Assembly (NCBI RefSeq): GCF_002216145.1
Contig: NZ_CP022278.1
Span: 310,001 to 374,000 of the forward strand
Origin: Neisseria chenwenguii
Lineage (GTDB): Bacteria > Pseudomonadota > Gammaproteobacteria > Burkholderiales > Neisseriaceae
Direction of reading: 5' to 3'
Length of the DNA stretch: 64,000 bases
Each line of letters starts with the position of its first letter. The first letter of the stretch is position 1. This document shows positions 53,776 through 62,439 of the stretch, piece by piece. Made by a program: the position numbers and the translations under genes. Under the pieces are notes generated by a model. The model saw only the letters and a program-made list of their open reading frames with translations, was not told where the DNA came from and ran no database searches.

Positions 53776-54333
53776 TTATGATAACTCTTTGATTTTTTTA
53801 ACTAACCGCATGGCATGATTTTTGGCTTCTTCACGCTGGGCAGCAACCGCCGCTTCGTCATCACGGGAGGTATAGCCGATACCGCAGGTGTAAACCGCCC
53901 CCTGATAATCCAAATTGCACAGCCGTGCGGTGGTTTCAAATTGTGGCAGATAGTCATCAACCCCATGTCCGAAAAACCCGTCTGGCTGGTAAACCTCTTC
54001 CGGAGCCCCTGTTGTAAACGACACGATGAATTTTTTACCGCCCAGCACCGCCTTTGAGCCGTGGGCAAAACCGTGCACAAACACTTCGTCCAGCCATTTT
54101 TTCATGAGTGCCGGCAGTGAATACCACGAAAACGGAAATTGCCACACAATCACATCGGCTTGTTCCAGTACAGCCTGTTCGGCGGCGATGTCAAATTGCC
54201 AAATGGGATAAAGTTTGTCCAATTTGCGGATTTGTGCATCAGGCAACGCCGTCTGAATTTCGTTTAAAATCGTGGCGTTGGCAACGGAATTGGCTAAATC
54301 AGGGTGTCCCGAAATGATGACGATGTTTTTCAT
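53776..54333 (-). CDS. NAD(P)H quinone oxidoreductase-like flavoprotein
   Basis: The 185-residue protein has a flavodoxin-like fold (MKNIVIISGHPDLANSVANATILNEIQTAL) and the quinone-reductase motif VIVWQFPFSWYSLPALMKKWLDEVFVHGFAHG with FIVSFTTGAPEEVYQPDGFFGHGVDDYLPQFETTA. Family members (MdaB/KefF/NQO-like) reduce quinones by two electrons. First gene of the leftward operon and divergent from a LysR gene 102 bases away. Confidence 0.9.
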   Translation of the reverse strand: MKNIVIISGHPDLANSVANATILNEIQTALPDAQIRKLDKLYPIWQFDIAAEQAVLEQADVIVWQFPFSWYSLPALMKKWLDEVFVHGFAHGSKAVLGGKKFIVSFTTGAPEEVYQPDGFFGHGVDDYLPQFETTARLCNLDYQGAVYTCGIGYTSRDDEAAVAAQREEAKNHAMRLVKKIKELS

Positions 54334-54435
54334 GATGATGCCTTTGGTGAAAAGATGGGTATATTATAGCGTGGCACATTATTCTTTTTTAGGTTATCAT
54401 TATTTAAAATATTATTAACCAATAAGGCAATAATT
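54334..54435. promoter_or_regulatory. Divergent control region between the LysR gene and the redox operon
   Basis: 102 AT-rich bases. It contains ATTATAGCGTGGCACATTAT and the imperfect palindrome GGTTAT...TAACC (54392-54420) with a TATTTAAAATA centre. A LysR T-N11-A type site is expected in such a gap, and these are candidates. No proof in the sequence alone. Confidence 0.4.
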
Positions 54436-55338
54436 ATGAACAGCATTTTGTTTAACCAACTGACCATTTTTCATGCCATTGCCGATACAGGCAGCCTGTC
54501 CGCCGCCGCCAAACGCTTGGGCATGACCGCACCCTCCGTCAGTAAGTCGTTGAAATTATTGGAGCAGGATTTGGGCGTATCGCTGTTTTACCGCACCACA
54601 CGCCACATCAGCCTGACCGAAGAAGGTACACGCTTACGCGAGCAGACCGCCACCGCCGTGCGTTCCTTGGAAACGGCGGTCAATGAATTAAAAAACAGCA
54701 CGGATAAAATTTCAGGCAGCGTAAAAATCACGCTGTCCCGTTTTGCCTATTATCTGGTGCTGCGTCCTGTATTGACGCAAATCCGCCAGAGCTATCCTGA
54801 TGTTTTATTGGAGATTTCGGTGAATGATGCCACGGTGGACATTGTCCAGCAGGGCTTTGATTTGGGCATTCGGTTTGCCGACACGCTGGACGAAGGCATG
54901 ATTGCACGGCGGGTGTTGCCGCCGTTTCAACTGGGACTGTATGCCGCAAAAAGTTACACCCAGCGATTTGGGCTTCCCCAAACGCCTGATGAATTGTCGG
55001 CACATGATTTCATCGCCTACCGCTTCGGCACGGCAAACCGCCTGTCGCCGCTGATCTTGGACATTGACGGCATCAACACGCCGATTACAACACGCAATAC
55101 GTTGATTATGAATGATATTGATGCGGTGATGGATGCGGTAAAAATGGGGCTGGGGCTGGGTCAGACTTTTGCCCCGATTTTTGATGAGCGTGAAGACAGG
55201 GCGGATTTTGTGGCAGTGTTGCCCCAACACTGGCGTACGTTTCCGCCTGTATCGCTTTATTATCAGGAACACAGCAAAAACCGGCGGTGTGTGCGTGCAG
55301 TCGTGGCGTTGATTTTGGGGTATTTTCAGGGCGGCTAA
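54436..55338 (+). CDS. LysR-family transcription regulator
   Basis: The 300-residue protein has an N-terminal winged helix-turn-helix (LFNQLTIFHAIADTGSLSAAAKRLGMTAPSVSKSLKLLEQDLGVSLFYRTTRHISLTEEG) and a substrate-binding effector domain (VKITLSRFAYYLVLRPVLTQIRQSYPDVLLEISVNDATVDIVQQGFDLGIRF). It is divergent from the quinone reductase and its operon and is the probable activator of that unit. AAGG precedes the ATG. Confidence 0.92.
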   Translation: MNSILFNQLTIFHAIADTGSLSAAAKRLGMTAPSVSKSLKLLEQDLGVSLFYRTTRHISLTEEGTRLREQTATAVRSLETAVNELKNSTDKISGSVKITLSRFAYYLVLRPVLTQIRQSYPDVLLEISVNDATVDIVQQGFDLGIRFADTLDEGMIARRVLPPFQLGLYAAKSYTQRFGLPQTPDELSAHDFIAYRFGTANRLSPLILDIDGINTPITTRNTLIMNDIDAVMDAVKMGLGLGQTFAPIFDEREDRADFVAVLPQHWRTFPPVSLYYQEHSKNRRCVRAVVALILGYFQGG

Positions 55339-55344
55339 AAACAA

Positions 55345-55378
55345 GAATGCCGTCTGAAATTTTCAGACGGCATTCTTA
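55345..55378. terminator. Inverted AT-DUS pair after the LysR gene
   Basis: GAATGCCGTCTGAAAT and TTTCAGACGGCATTC form a near-loopless stem seven bases past the LysR stop. Confidence 0.62.
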
Positions 55379-55415
55379 TTACAATTTATTGTTGTGTACT
55401 CAACTAAAAAGTAAT

Positions 55416-55452
55416 AAAAACCACCGCTCATCATCACGATAAGCGGTGGTTT
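55416..55452 (-). terminator. Rho-independent terminator of the alpha/beta hydrolase gene
   Basis: AAAACCACCGCT and AGCGGTGGTTTG pair around a loop of about ten bases, with the T run on the minus-strand side. It lies just past the stop at 55458. Confidence 0.8.
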
Positions 55453-55457
55453 GTTAT

Positions 55458-56366
55458 TTATTTTACTCGTTCGCCAATCCATTCTGCGACATCATCATTG
55501 ATTTTTTGTCCGCCTTTTTCAAGCATGAGCAAATGCCCAAAATTGGGATACAGCACCAAACTTTTATCGGCTGAGTTGGTTTCATTATAAAAATCAATGG
55601 CATCTTGCGGCACGACATACAAGTCGTCATTACCGCTAATAAGCATCACGGGGGCGGTAAATTTGCGGCCATTGTCTTTTAAGTATTCAAGCCCTTCTTT
55701 GAAGCTGTTGGCAAAGGATACCGAGAATTTCTCCAACATTAAGGGGTCGTTCGGCAAAGACAAGCCTGACTCATCGGACTTTGGCATGGGTAAATTCAAC
55801 GTGGTCAAGGCGACTGAACCGCTGACAAAGCTGTCCTTTGGCTCGGGGCGTGGCAAATAGCCGAAATTCATTTGATGATAACGCAGTACGCCCGCCGCCA
55901 AAATAAAGCCGTCCGCCCCTTGCGGGTATTTGGTGCCGTACAGTGCCGAGATGTGTCCGCCCATGCTGTGTCCCAGCACAAAGACAGGCGTGTTCGGGTT
56001 TTCACGTTTGGCTTTTTCTACGACAAGGCGTAAATCTTCGACCATTTCAAAATAGCTTTTGATGTGAATGCTGTCTCGTCCGTCCGATTTGCCGTGTCCA
56101 CGGTGGTCAAAGCGGTAAACGGCGATGCCATTGTCGTTCATGGTTTTTGCCATGTCACCGAACACGCCCGAATGGCTCGCCAGCCCGTGCGAAATCACGA
56201 GAACCGCTTTGGGTTTGCCGACTGGCATGTCTTTTTGCAGAAACAAAGACAGGCGGTCTTGGGTTTTGATGGTTTGGGTGGTGTGAACCGCATTATCCGC
56301 CCGTACCGTTGGTACGGAAAACACCAAACTCAATGATAACAAACTGACTTTAAATAAATTATTCAT
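55458..56366 (-). CDS. Exported alpha/beta hydrolase (lysophospholipase/monoglyceride-lipase-like)
   Basis: The 302-residue protein has a signal peptide (MNNLFKVSLLSLSLVFSVPTVRA). The hydrolase core has the oxyanion segment VLVISHGLASHSGVFG, the IAVYRFDHRGHGKSDG strand, the nucleophile serine in VLGHSMGGHISALYG, an aspartate in LISGNDDLYVVP and a histidine in YPNFGHLLMLEKG. Members cleave monoacylglycerols or lysophospholipids. It should act in the periplasm or at the surface. Monocistronic inside the AT-richer island. Confidence 0.9.
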   Translation of the reverse strand: MNNLFKVSLLSLSLVFSVPTVRADNAVHTTQTIKTQDRLSLFLQKDMPVGKPKAVLVISHGLASHSGVFGDMAKTMNDNGIAVYRFDHRGHGKSDGRDSIHIKSYFEMVEDLRLVVEKAKRENPNTPVFVLGHSMGGHISALYGTKYPQGADGFILAAGVLRYHQMNFGYLPRPEPKDSFVSGSVALTTLNLPMPKSDESGLSLPNDPLMLEKFSVSFANSFKEGLEYLKDNGRKFTAPVMLISGNDDLYVVPQDAIDFYNETNSADKSLVLYPNFGHLLMLEKGGQKINDDVAEWIGERVK

Positions 56367-56445
56367 ACTGTCTCTCTTTGAGATTGCAAGTCAAGGAATG
56401 GTTTTCAGGCCGTCTGAAAACAGGCAGCCTGAAACTTTCGCGGTT

Positions 56446-57120
56446 TTACCAGTGCAACACCGCGCTTTCGTTCACCGGCACACGCCCCAGATGTTTTTGA
56501 TTAGGCATCGCATCCCAGTCCGGATGTCCGAACGAAATGCCGTGCAGCAGTTTGAACTCATCGGAAACGCCCAGCTCGCAGCGGATGTCATCGGCAAACA
56601 GTCCTAAGAACAGCATCGGGATGCTGCCGAAACCGCGCGCCGTCAAAGACAGCATGAAGGTTTGCGAATACATGCCCATGTCGGCGGCAACGTTCACATC
56701 GTGATTGTCAATACTAGGCATAAACAGAAACGCCACATGCGGCGCGCCGTAAAATTCCGCGTTTCTTTGGATAACCGCCGCACGTCCCTCTTTGTCCTCA
56801 CGCGCCACACCGAAACTGTCGGTAAAAACGTGTTTGTACTGGTTGCGCCAGCGCGGTTCGTAAATGCCGCCGAATTTACTTTGGTCGAATTCGAAATCGG
56901 GCGTGAATTCCTGTTTGGCAAACTTTTCGGCAATCACTTTGCCCACGCGCCGCAGGGTTTCGCCCGAGACGATGTGGACGTGCCAGGGCTGGGTATTGCA
57001 GGCGGACGGTGCGTTTTGCGCATCGGCCAACACCCGCTCGATTTCGCTCCGGCTCATCGGCGTGGGCAGAAACTGGCGGATGGACTGGCGGGTTTTTACG
57101 GTGGTTTCAAAATCCAACAT
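56446..57120 (-). CDS. Nitroreductase-family flavoprotein
   Basis: The product is 224 residues from ATG 57120 (MLDFETTVKTRQSIRQFLPTPMSRSEIERVL). This start has AAGGA at about eight bases. Two nearby in-frame ATGs (57126, 57162) are less well placed. FMN-binding features are TRQSIRQF, APSACNTQPWHVHIVSG and TARGFGSIPMLFLGLFADDIRCELGVSDEFKLLHGISFGHPD. It reduces nitro compounds or quinones with NAD(P)H. Base composition is closer to the core genes than in the operon to its left. It stands next to the nitronate-monooxygenase remnant. Confidence 0.88.
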   Translation of the reverse strand: MLDFETTVKTRQSIRQFLPTPMSRSEIERVLADAQNAPSACNTQPWHVHIVSGETLRRVGKVIAEKFAKQEFTPDFEFDQSKFGGIYEPRWRNQYKHVFTDSFGVAREDKEGRAAVIQRNAEFYGAPHVAFLFMPSIDNHDVNVAADMGMYSQTFMLSLTARGFGSIPMLFLGLFADDIRCELGVSDEFKLLHGISFGHPDWDAMPNQKHLGRVPVNESAVLHW

Positions 57121-57180
57121 ATTCATATTCCTTAATTTTATCAACTGTTTATCAAACTGCATTCAGGCCGTCTGAAAAAC

Positions 57181-57294
57181 TCAGGCGGCGAAATCCTGCA
57201 TCACATCATCAATCAACACCTGCACGCTGCGGATTTCCTTAATCTGCGTGATGCCGTTGCCTAAAATCTCGGGAATACGGAATTGCAGTTTCAT
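57181..57294 (-). pseudogene. C-terminal remnant of a nitronate monooxygenase paralogue
   Basis: The 37-codon frame MKLQFRIPEILGNGITQIKE then IRSVQVLIDDVMQDFAA aligns with the last 30 residues of the deleted nitronate monooxygenase at 48149 (VGNGVSLIKEIRPVKALIDDLMQDFKA). The DNA is also clearly similar and lies in the same orientation. Nothing of the rest of the enzyme is present. It lies at the right edge of the accessory island, so the island is bounded by two related fragments. Confidence 0.72.
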
Positions 57295-57407
57295 GGTGTT
57301 GTCCGTCATTAAAAACGGAATGAGGTCATTTTAGTCATCTCGTATTCAAAACAGAATACCGAAAAACGGGAAGATATTTTCCAGATATGAAAAGCAGAAA
57401 CCGAACA

Positions 57408-57443
57408 AAATGCCTATCTGAAACCCATTTTCAGACAGGCATT
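57408..57443. repeat. Inverted pair of variant uptake sequences
   Basis: AATGCCTATCTGAAA faces TTTTCAGACAGGCATT. The right copy is a reverse TGCCTGTCTGAA, a dialect described for other Neisseriaceae. It lies in the 226-base gap before the second LysR gene. No gene is seen there. Confidence 0.55.
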
Positions 57444-57520
57444 CCTCTCCCGAAACATTCCAAAACCGAAAGCAAAACAGGTAAAATCACCCCGTCAATC
57501 CCGAATACGGAACGCAGAAA

Positions 57521-58387
57521 ATGGACTTGAACGCAGTCAGAATGTTTGTCGGCGTCGTGCAGGCGGGCAGCTTTTCCAAAGCATCGGAACGCCTGAACAT
57601 CCCGCTGGCCACCCTCAGCCGCAACATCGCCGCCCTGGAAAAATCGCTCGGCATCCAATTGCTCGAACGCGCCAAAACCGGCGTCGCCCCCACCCTGACC
57701 GGGCAGAAATTTTACGAACAGAGCTGTCTGGGCATCGACAGCCTGCTCGAAGCCGAACGCCATCTCCGTCAGGACGAACAGCAGTTCAGCGGCAAACTGC
57801 GCATCGCCACCCCGCCGTCCTTCCTGCCCGCATGGGACTGGATGGCGCAATTCCAGCAACGCTACCCCAACGTGCAGATCCACTGCACCGTCAGCGCACG
57901 GCTGATGGACTTCTTTTCAGACGGCATCGACACCGCCTTCCGCTTCGGCGACCTGCACACCGACAACGTCATCGCCAAACCCGTCGCCCGCTTCGGCAGC
58001 ATACTGGCCGCCTCACCGCAATTCGTGCAGCAGCACGGCATACCGCAAACCCTCGGCCAACTCGCCCGCTTTCCCTGCGCCACTTGGTCGGACGGCGGCG
58101 CCCCCGACTTCGGCCGCATCTTCCGCCGCACACCGCCGCCCCTGAACACCGTGTTCAGCAGCAACGACCTGCACGCCGTACTGCACCACGCCCTGCAAGG
58201 CCGCTCCATCGCCATACTGCCCCCTTACTGCGCCGCCGAAGCCCTGCAAAACGGCAGCCTTACCGAAGTCCTGCCCGACGAACCGAAACACGACTACCCC
58301 GTGCACCTCATCTACCCCGCCCACAAACACCCCTCCGCCCTGTTGCAGGCGTTTGCGGCGTTCTGTATGGAACAACAGGCCGTCTGA
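57521..58387 (+). CDS. LysR-family transcription regulator
   Basis: The 288-residue protein has an N-terminal winged helix (MDLNAVRMFVGVVQAGSFSKASERLNIPLATLSRNIAALEKSLGIQLLERAKTGVAPTLTGQ) and a CrgA/DsdC-like effector domain (LRIATPPSFLPAWDWMAQFQQRYPNVQIHCTVSARLMDFFSDGIDTAFRFGDLH). It converges on garR and may regulate garRL or the genes to its left. It ends QQAV-stop formed by an AG-DUS. GC-rich codon use as in the core. Confidence 0.92.
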   Translation: MDLNAVRMFVGVVQAGSFSKASERLNIPLATLSRNIAALEKSLGIQLLERAKTGVAPTLTGQKFYEQSCLGIDSLLEAERHLRQDEQQFSGKLRIATPPSFLPAWDWMAQFQQRYPNVQIHCTVSARLMDFFSDGIDTAFRFGDLHTDNVIAKPVARFGSILAASPQFVQQHGIPQTLGQLARFPCATWSDGGAPDFGRIFRRTPPPLNTVFSSNDLHAVLHHALQGRSIAILPPYCAAEALQNGSLTEVLPDEPKHDYPVHLIYPAHKHPSALLQAFAAFCMEQQAV

Positions 58388-58408
58388 AAACGGTTTTCAG
58401 ACGGCCTT
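58377..58408. terminator. Inverted DUS pair overlapping the LysR stop codon
   Basis: CAGGCCGTCTGAAAACGG and TTTTCAGACGGCCTTTGG. The LysR stop TGA (58385-58387) is inside the left copy. It can serve both this gene and convergent garR. Confidence 0.65.
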
Positions 58409-58435
58409 TGGTTTTCGTGCGGATACGGTCTGAAA

Positions 58436-59326
58436 TCAGCCGCCGCGTTTGACTTCGGTATTGGTCAGTTTTTCATAATACCGTGCCAACGCGCTGTGGT
58501 CGGACTGGCCGTGGCCGTCGAGTTTCAGCACCTGCATCATTTCCATCACGGCGGCGGTCAGCGGCAGGCTGGCGCCTACGCCGTGGGACGTGTCGAGCGC
58601 GTTGGACAGGTCTTTGATGTGCAGGTCGATGCGGAAGCCGGGTTTGAAGTTGCGGTCGAGCACCATCGGGGCTTTGGCGTCGAGTACGGTGCTGCCGGCC
58701 AGGCCGCCGCGGATGGCTTGGTAAACGAGTTCGGGATCGACGCCGGCTTTGGTCGCGAGCACGAGGGCTTCGGACATGGCGGCGATGTTGAGCGCGACAA
58801 TCACTTGGTTGGCGAGTTTGGTGACATTGCCTGCGCCGATTTCGCCTGTGTACACCACGGAGCCTGCCATGGCTTTCATTACGTCGTAGTATTTGTCGAA
58901 CACGGCTTTGCTGCCGCCGACCATGACGGACAGGGTGCCGTCGATGGCTTTGGGTTCGCCGCCGCTCACGGGCGCGTCGAGCATTTCGATGCCTTTTTTG
59001 GCCAGTTCTTCATGAATTTCGCGGCTGGCCAGCGGTGCGATGGAACTCATGTCGATAAAGCCCAAGCCTGCTTTTGCGCCTTCGGCAATGCCGTTTTCGC
59101 CCAATGCGACCTGTTTGACATGGGGCGAGTTGGGCAGCATGGTGATGACGACATCGACCTGCTGTGCGACTTCTTTGGGCGTGGCGGCGGCGGTTGCGCC
59201 TGCGTCAACCACTTCTTTGACCGCGTCTTGGTTGAAGTCGAGCACCACGAGTTCGTAGCCTGCTTTGAGCAGGTTTTTGCTCATGGGTTTGCCCATAATG
59301 CCTAAGCCGATAAAACCGATTTTCAT
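58436..59326 (-). CDS. garR: 2-hydroxy-3-oxopropionate (tartronate semialdehyde) reductase
   Basis: The 296-residue enzyme of the beta-hydroxyacid dehydrogenase family has the Rossmann motif IGFIGLGIMGKPMSKNLLKAGY, the substrate-binding DAPVSGGEPKAIDGTLSVMVGG, and the catalytic lysine in GAGNVTKLANQVIVALNIAAMSEAL. It reduces tartronate semialdehyde to D-glycerate with NAD(P)H. garL lies 93 bases upstream on the same strand. Its product feeds the glycerate kinase encoded at 46838. Confidence 0.94.
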   Translation of the reverse strand: MKIGFIGLGIMGKPMSKNLLKAGYELVVLDFNQDAVKEVVDAGATAAATPKEVAQQVDVVITMLPNSPHVKQVALGENGIAEGAKAGLGFIDMSSIAPLASREIHEELAKKGIEMLDAPVSGGEPKAIDGTLSVMVGGSKAVFDKYYDVMKAMAGSVVYTGEIGAGNVTKLANQVIVALNIAAMSEALVLATKAGVDPELVYQAIRGGLAGSTVLDAKAPMVLDRNFKPGFRIDLHIKDLSNALDTSHGVGASLPLTAAVMEMMQVLKLDGHGQSDHSALARYYEKLTNTEVKRGG

Positions 59327-59419
59327 AGATAAATCCTTTCGTTATAAAACCAAATCATCAAACCGGCAGATTTTTTCAGACGGCCTTTTCCTGATACGGA
59401 AGCCGTCCGGAATCTACCC

Positions 59420-60190
59420 TTAAGCCTTAAATTTATTGCGCAACTGCTGCGTTGCACCGCGGAATACGCCCAAGTCGCTGCCGACGGCAACAAAAGTCGC
59501 ACCCCATTCGATATAGCAGCGCGCATCTTCTTCCACAGGCGCGAGGATACCGCTGGCTTTGCCGTATTTTTTCGCAACGGCAAAAATATCCTTAATCACT
59601 TTCTGCACTTCGGGATGGTTGGGCTGGCCGAGATAACCCAGCGCCGCCGACAAATCGCCCGGGCCAACAAACACCACATCCACGCCGTCAACCGCAGCGA
59701 TTTTTTCCACGTTTTCAACGCCTTTCCGGCTTTCAACCTGGACCATCACGCCGATATTGTCGTTGATCACTTTGAAATAATCGGGAATCGTCGCGTAGCC
59801 GTTGTTGCGATGCGAAACCGAAACACCACGGATGCCGACGGGTGGATAACGGGTTGAAGCCACCGCCTGCAAAGCATCTTCCTCACTCTCTACATACGGG
59901 ACAAGAATATTGTAAAAACCGATGTCCAGCAGCCGCTTGATAACCACGGGGTCGTTTTTAGGCGGGCGCACAATCGGCATACTCGCGCTGTCTTTCAAAG
60001 CCATCAGTTGCGGAATAAAAGACAAAACATCATTCGGCGCGTGTTCGCCGTCGAGCAGCAGCCAGTCAAAACCCGCCAAACCCAAAACTTCCGTAGCAAT
60101 CGGACTGCCCAGCGCGCTCCAGCAGCCGATTGTCAGCTCGCCCGCTTTCAAACGGCTGCGCAGCGTATTCGGGACATATTTCTCGTTCAT
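59420..60190 (-). CDS. garL: 5-keto-4-deoxy-D-glucarate aldolase
   Basis: The 256-residue HpcH/HpaI-type class II aldolase has [76 protein letters not shown] and [38 protein letters not shown]. It cleaves 5-keto-4-deoxyglucarate to pyruvate and tartronate semialdehyde. It is first of the garL-garR pair. The dehydratases that make its substrate (garD/gudD) are not in the window. Confidence 0.95.
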   Translation of the reverse strand: MNEKYVPNTLRSRLKAGELTIGCWSALGSPIATEVLGLAGFDWLLLDGEHAPNDVLSFIPQLMALKDSASMPIVRPPKNDPVVIKRLLDIGFYNILVPYVESEEDALQAVASTRYPPVGIRGVSVSHRNNGYATIPDYFKVINDNIGVMVQVESRKGVENVEKIAAVDGVDVVFVGPGDLSAALGYLGQPNHPEVQKVIKDIFAVAKKYGKASGILAPVEEDARCYIEWGATFVAVGSDLGVFRGATQQLRNKFKA

Positions 60191-60641
60191 GTTACGGCTC
60201 CTTTTTGAAATTTTCGTCAGTCTAAGATAGTTCCAAGCGTTTCATCATCGTGCAAATGAACAAAATATCAACCGAATCCGCCTGAAAATATGTGCATCCG
60301 ACGGCTGTCGACGGCTGTATCCTGTGGAAATGCCAAACACTCGGAAATTATTTTGTCTGAAATCACTTTTCAGACGGCCAAAAATCCTAAAAACCACCTC
60401 ACCCCCCTCCGCCCGCAGACCTTTTTACCACGCCCGCACTCCGCAGCCCGCTCAAGGTTTGGAGGGGTAAAAAACTTACTATATACTTCCACATCAGCCG
60501 TTTTCAGACGGCCCGTGCTCAAATTTACCGCAGGCCGTCTGAAAACAAAACCAAATAAAACTATACTTTTTCTTAATTTATGCGATAATGACTAAATATT
60601 TTCTTAGTTCAACTTCGCAACACTTTAGTAGGAAGCCCTCC
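60191..60641. other. Intergenic region between garL and recA
   Basis: 451 bases without a credible gene. It contains a DUS near 60369, another near 60503 and one near 60533 in facing order, a C-rich stretch (60400-60415), and the recA promoter region at its right end. No LexA-type CTGT-N8-ACAG box is seen, consistent with Neisseria lacking a classical SOS response. Confidence 0.5.
60581..60589 (+). promoter_or_regulatory. Probable extended -10 promoter of recA
   Basis: TGCGATAAT is an extended -10 element (TGn plus GATAAT) 53 bases upstream of the recA ATG. A weak TATACT lies about 16 bases further up. The -35 match is poor, as is common for extended -10 promoters. Confidence 0.5.
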
Positions 60642-61688
60642 ATGTCAGACGAAAAAAGCAAAGCCCTCGCCGCCGCCCTTGCCCAAATCGAAAAAAACTT
60701 CGGCAAAGGTTCCATCATGAAGATGGACGGCAGCCAGCAGGAAGAAAACCTCGACGTCATCTCCACCGGCTCGCTCGGCCTTGACTTGGCGCTGGGCGTC
60801 GGCGGCCTGCCGCGCGGCCGCGTCGTCGAAATCTTCGGTCCCGAATCCTCAGGCAAAACCACACTCTGCCTCGAATCCATCGCCCAATGCCAGAAAAACG
60901 GCGGCATCTGCGCCTTTATTGATGCCGAACACGCCTTCGACCCGATTTACGCCCGCAAGCTCGGCGTCAAAGTCGAAGAGCTTTACCTCTCCCAACCCGA
61001 CACCGGCGAACAGGCGCTGGAAATCTGCGATACCCTCGTGCGCTCCGGCGGTGTCGACATGGTCGTCGTCGATTCCGTTGCCGCCCTCGTCCCCAAAGCC
61101 GAAATCGAAGGCGAAATGGGCGACAGCCACGTCGGCCTGCAAGCCCGCCTGATGAGCCAGGCGCTGCGCAAACTCACCGGCCACATCAAGCGCACCAACA
61201 CCCTTGTCGTCTTCATCAACCAGATCCGCATGAAAATCGGCGTCATGTTCGGCAGCCCCGAAACCACCACCGGCGGCAATGCCCTAAAATTCTACGCCTC
61301 CGTCCGCCTCGACATCCGCCGCACCGGCCAGATTAAAAAAGGCGACGACGTCATCGGCAACGAAACCAAAGTCAAAGTCATCAAAAACAAAGTCGCCCCG
61401 CCGTTCCGCCAAGCCGAATTCGACATCCTCTACGGCGAAGGCATCAGTTGGGAAGGCGAACTGATCGACATCGGCGTCAAACACAACATCGTCGAAAAAT
61501 CGGGCGCGTGGTACAGCTATAACGGTGCCAAAATCGGCCAAGGCAAAGACAACGTGCGCCTGTGGCTGAAAGAAAATCCCGATACCGCCAACGAAATCGA
61601 CGCCAAAATCCGCGCCGCCGTCGGCGTGAATATGGACATCACCGAAGGCAGTCTCGACGAAACCGACGGCGAACGCCCCGAGGAATAA
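60642..61688 (+). CDS. recA: Recombinase RecA
   Basis: The product is 348 residues from 60642 ([30 protein letters not shown]), the usual start. The Walker A is [17 protein letters not shown], Walker [13 protein letters not shown], loop L1 [24 protein letters not shown] and L2 [33 protein letters not shown]. The acidic C-terminus ends [11 protein letters not shown]. It is complete. It drives homologous recombination, including transformation and pilin variation. Confidence 0.99.
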   Translation: MSDEKSKALAAALAQIEKNFGKGSIMKMDGSQQEENLDVISTGSLGLDLALGVGGLPRGRVVEIFGPESSGKTTLCLESIAQCQKNGGICAFIDAEHAFDPIYARKLGVKVEELYLSQPDTGEQALEICDTLVRSGGVDMVVVDSVAALVPKAEIEGEMGDSHVGLQARLMSQALRKLTGHIKRTNTLVVFINQIRMKIGVMFGSPETTTGGNALKFYASVRLDIRRTGQIKKGDDVIGNETKVKVIKNKVAPPFRQAEFDILYGEGISWEGELIDIGVKHNIVEKSGAWYSYNGAKIGQGKDNVRLWLKENPDTANEIDAKIRAAVGVNMDITEGSLDETDGERPEE

Positions 61689-61711
61689 ACCGTCCGCATT
61701 GCCCGACAGTA

Positions 61712-61752
61712 AAAGGCCATCTGAAAACATCACGTTTTTCAGACGGCCTTTC
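61712..61752 (+). terminator. Inverted DUS-like pair downstream of recA
   Basis: AAAAGGCCATCTGAAAAC (one mismatch to DUS) faces TTTTTCAGACGGCCTTTCT around a loop of about ten bases, 24 bases past the recA stop. Confidence 0.65.
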
Positions 61753-61851
61753 TGATTTTTGCACAGGTCTCTACCTGTTTGCAGATGCAGGTTTTATGCC
61801 CGCCAAAACATCAGCACCAAACGGAAACGGCATCTGACACGGCCCCGTCCC

Positions 61852-62439
61852 TCACACCAATCCCGTCATTTCAAAAAACGTCCGATATGCCGCCGCCTTT
61901 TTCGCAAGCGCTAACGGATACGCTCGGGAAGTGGAAGGCAGGCGGGTCAGCGTCAAATCACGGCCGGCAAAAGGGAAAGCCACCGTTTCCCCCGTTTTCG
62001 GCATTCTGATTTTTTCAGACGGCATCTCCAGCAGAATCTCCGTCGCTTTTCCTCCCGTCGTACAGATATGGCGGCAATCGGGCATTTTCGCCAACACTTC
62101 CGCCAGAGGCACCGCCTCGACAACTTCAAGAAATTTATCAGACGCATTGTCCCGCCCGCGCACAGCCTTCCACACCGTCGGACAGGATGCAATTCCCCGT
62201 TCGTTCAGAAACGCCTTAATCCGTCCGCCGTCAAACGCCTTTTCAGACGGCCTCTTGAAATAATCGGGGTTATCAAAAAACACCATCCCGAAAATCCGCC
62301 ACATATCATTTTGGAAATTCGGGTAATGAAACTGCATCGCCCGCTTTTCACTTTTGGGCGGGAACGTCCCCATCATCATTACCGTCGCATGGGACGGCAA
62401 AACAGGCGGAAACGGATGGGTTTCAACGACGTCCGTCAT
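61852..62439 (-). CDS. Uracil-DNA glycosylase-superfamily protein
   Basis: The 195-residue protein has the superfamily's first motif as VMMMGTFPPKSEKRAMQFHYPNFQNDMWRIFG (the FPP and F/YPNFQNDMW elements, as in MUG- or hypoxanthine-glycosylase-like groups) and a second motif LTRLPSTSRAYPLALAKKAAAYRTFF (PSTS in place of HPS). A base-excision repair role is likely. The damaged base cannot be told. Two uptake sequences are read in frame (KRPSEK, EMPSEK). It converges on recA. Confidence 0.8.
   Translation of the reverse strand: MTDVVETHPFPPVLPSHATVMMMGTFPPKSEKRAMQFHYPNFQNDMWRIFGMVFFDNPDYFKRPSEKAFDGGRIKAFLNERGIASCPTVWKAVRGRDNASDKFLEVVEAVPLAEVLAKMPDCRHICTTGGKATEILLEMPSEKIRMPKTGETVAFPFAGRDLTLTRLPSTSRAYPLALAKKAAAYRTFFEMTGLV

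Noticed and set aside
60191..60641. LexA/SOS box upstream of recA
   Set aside because: No CTGT-N8-ACAG palindrome is present. Neisseria are known to lack a classical LexA-controlled SOS response.
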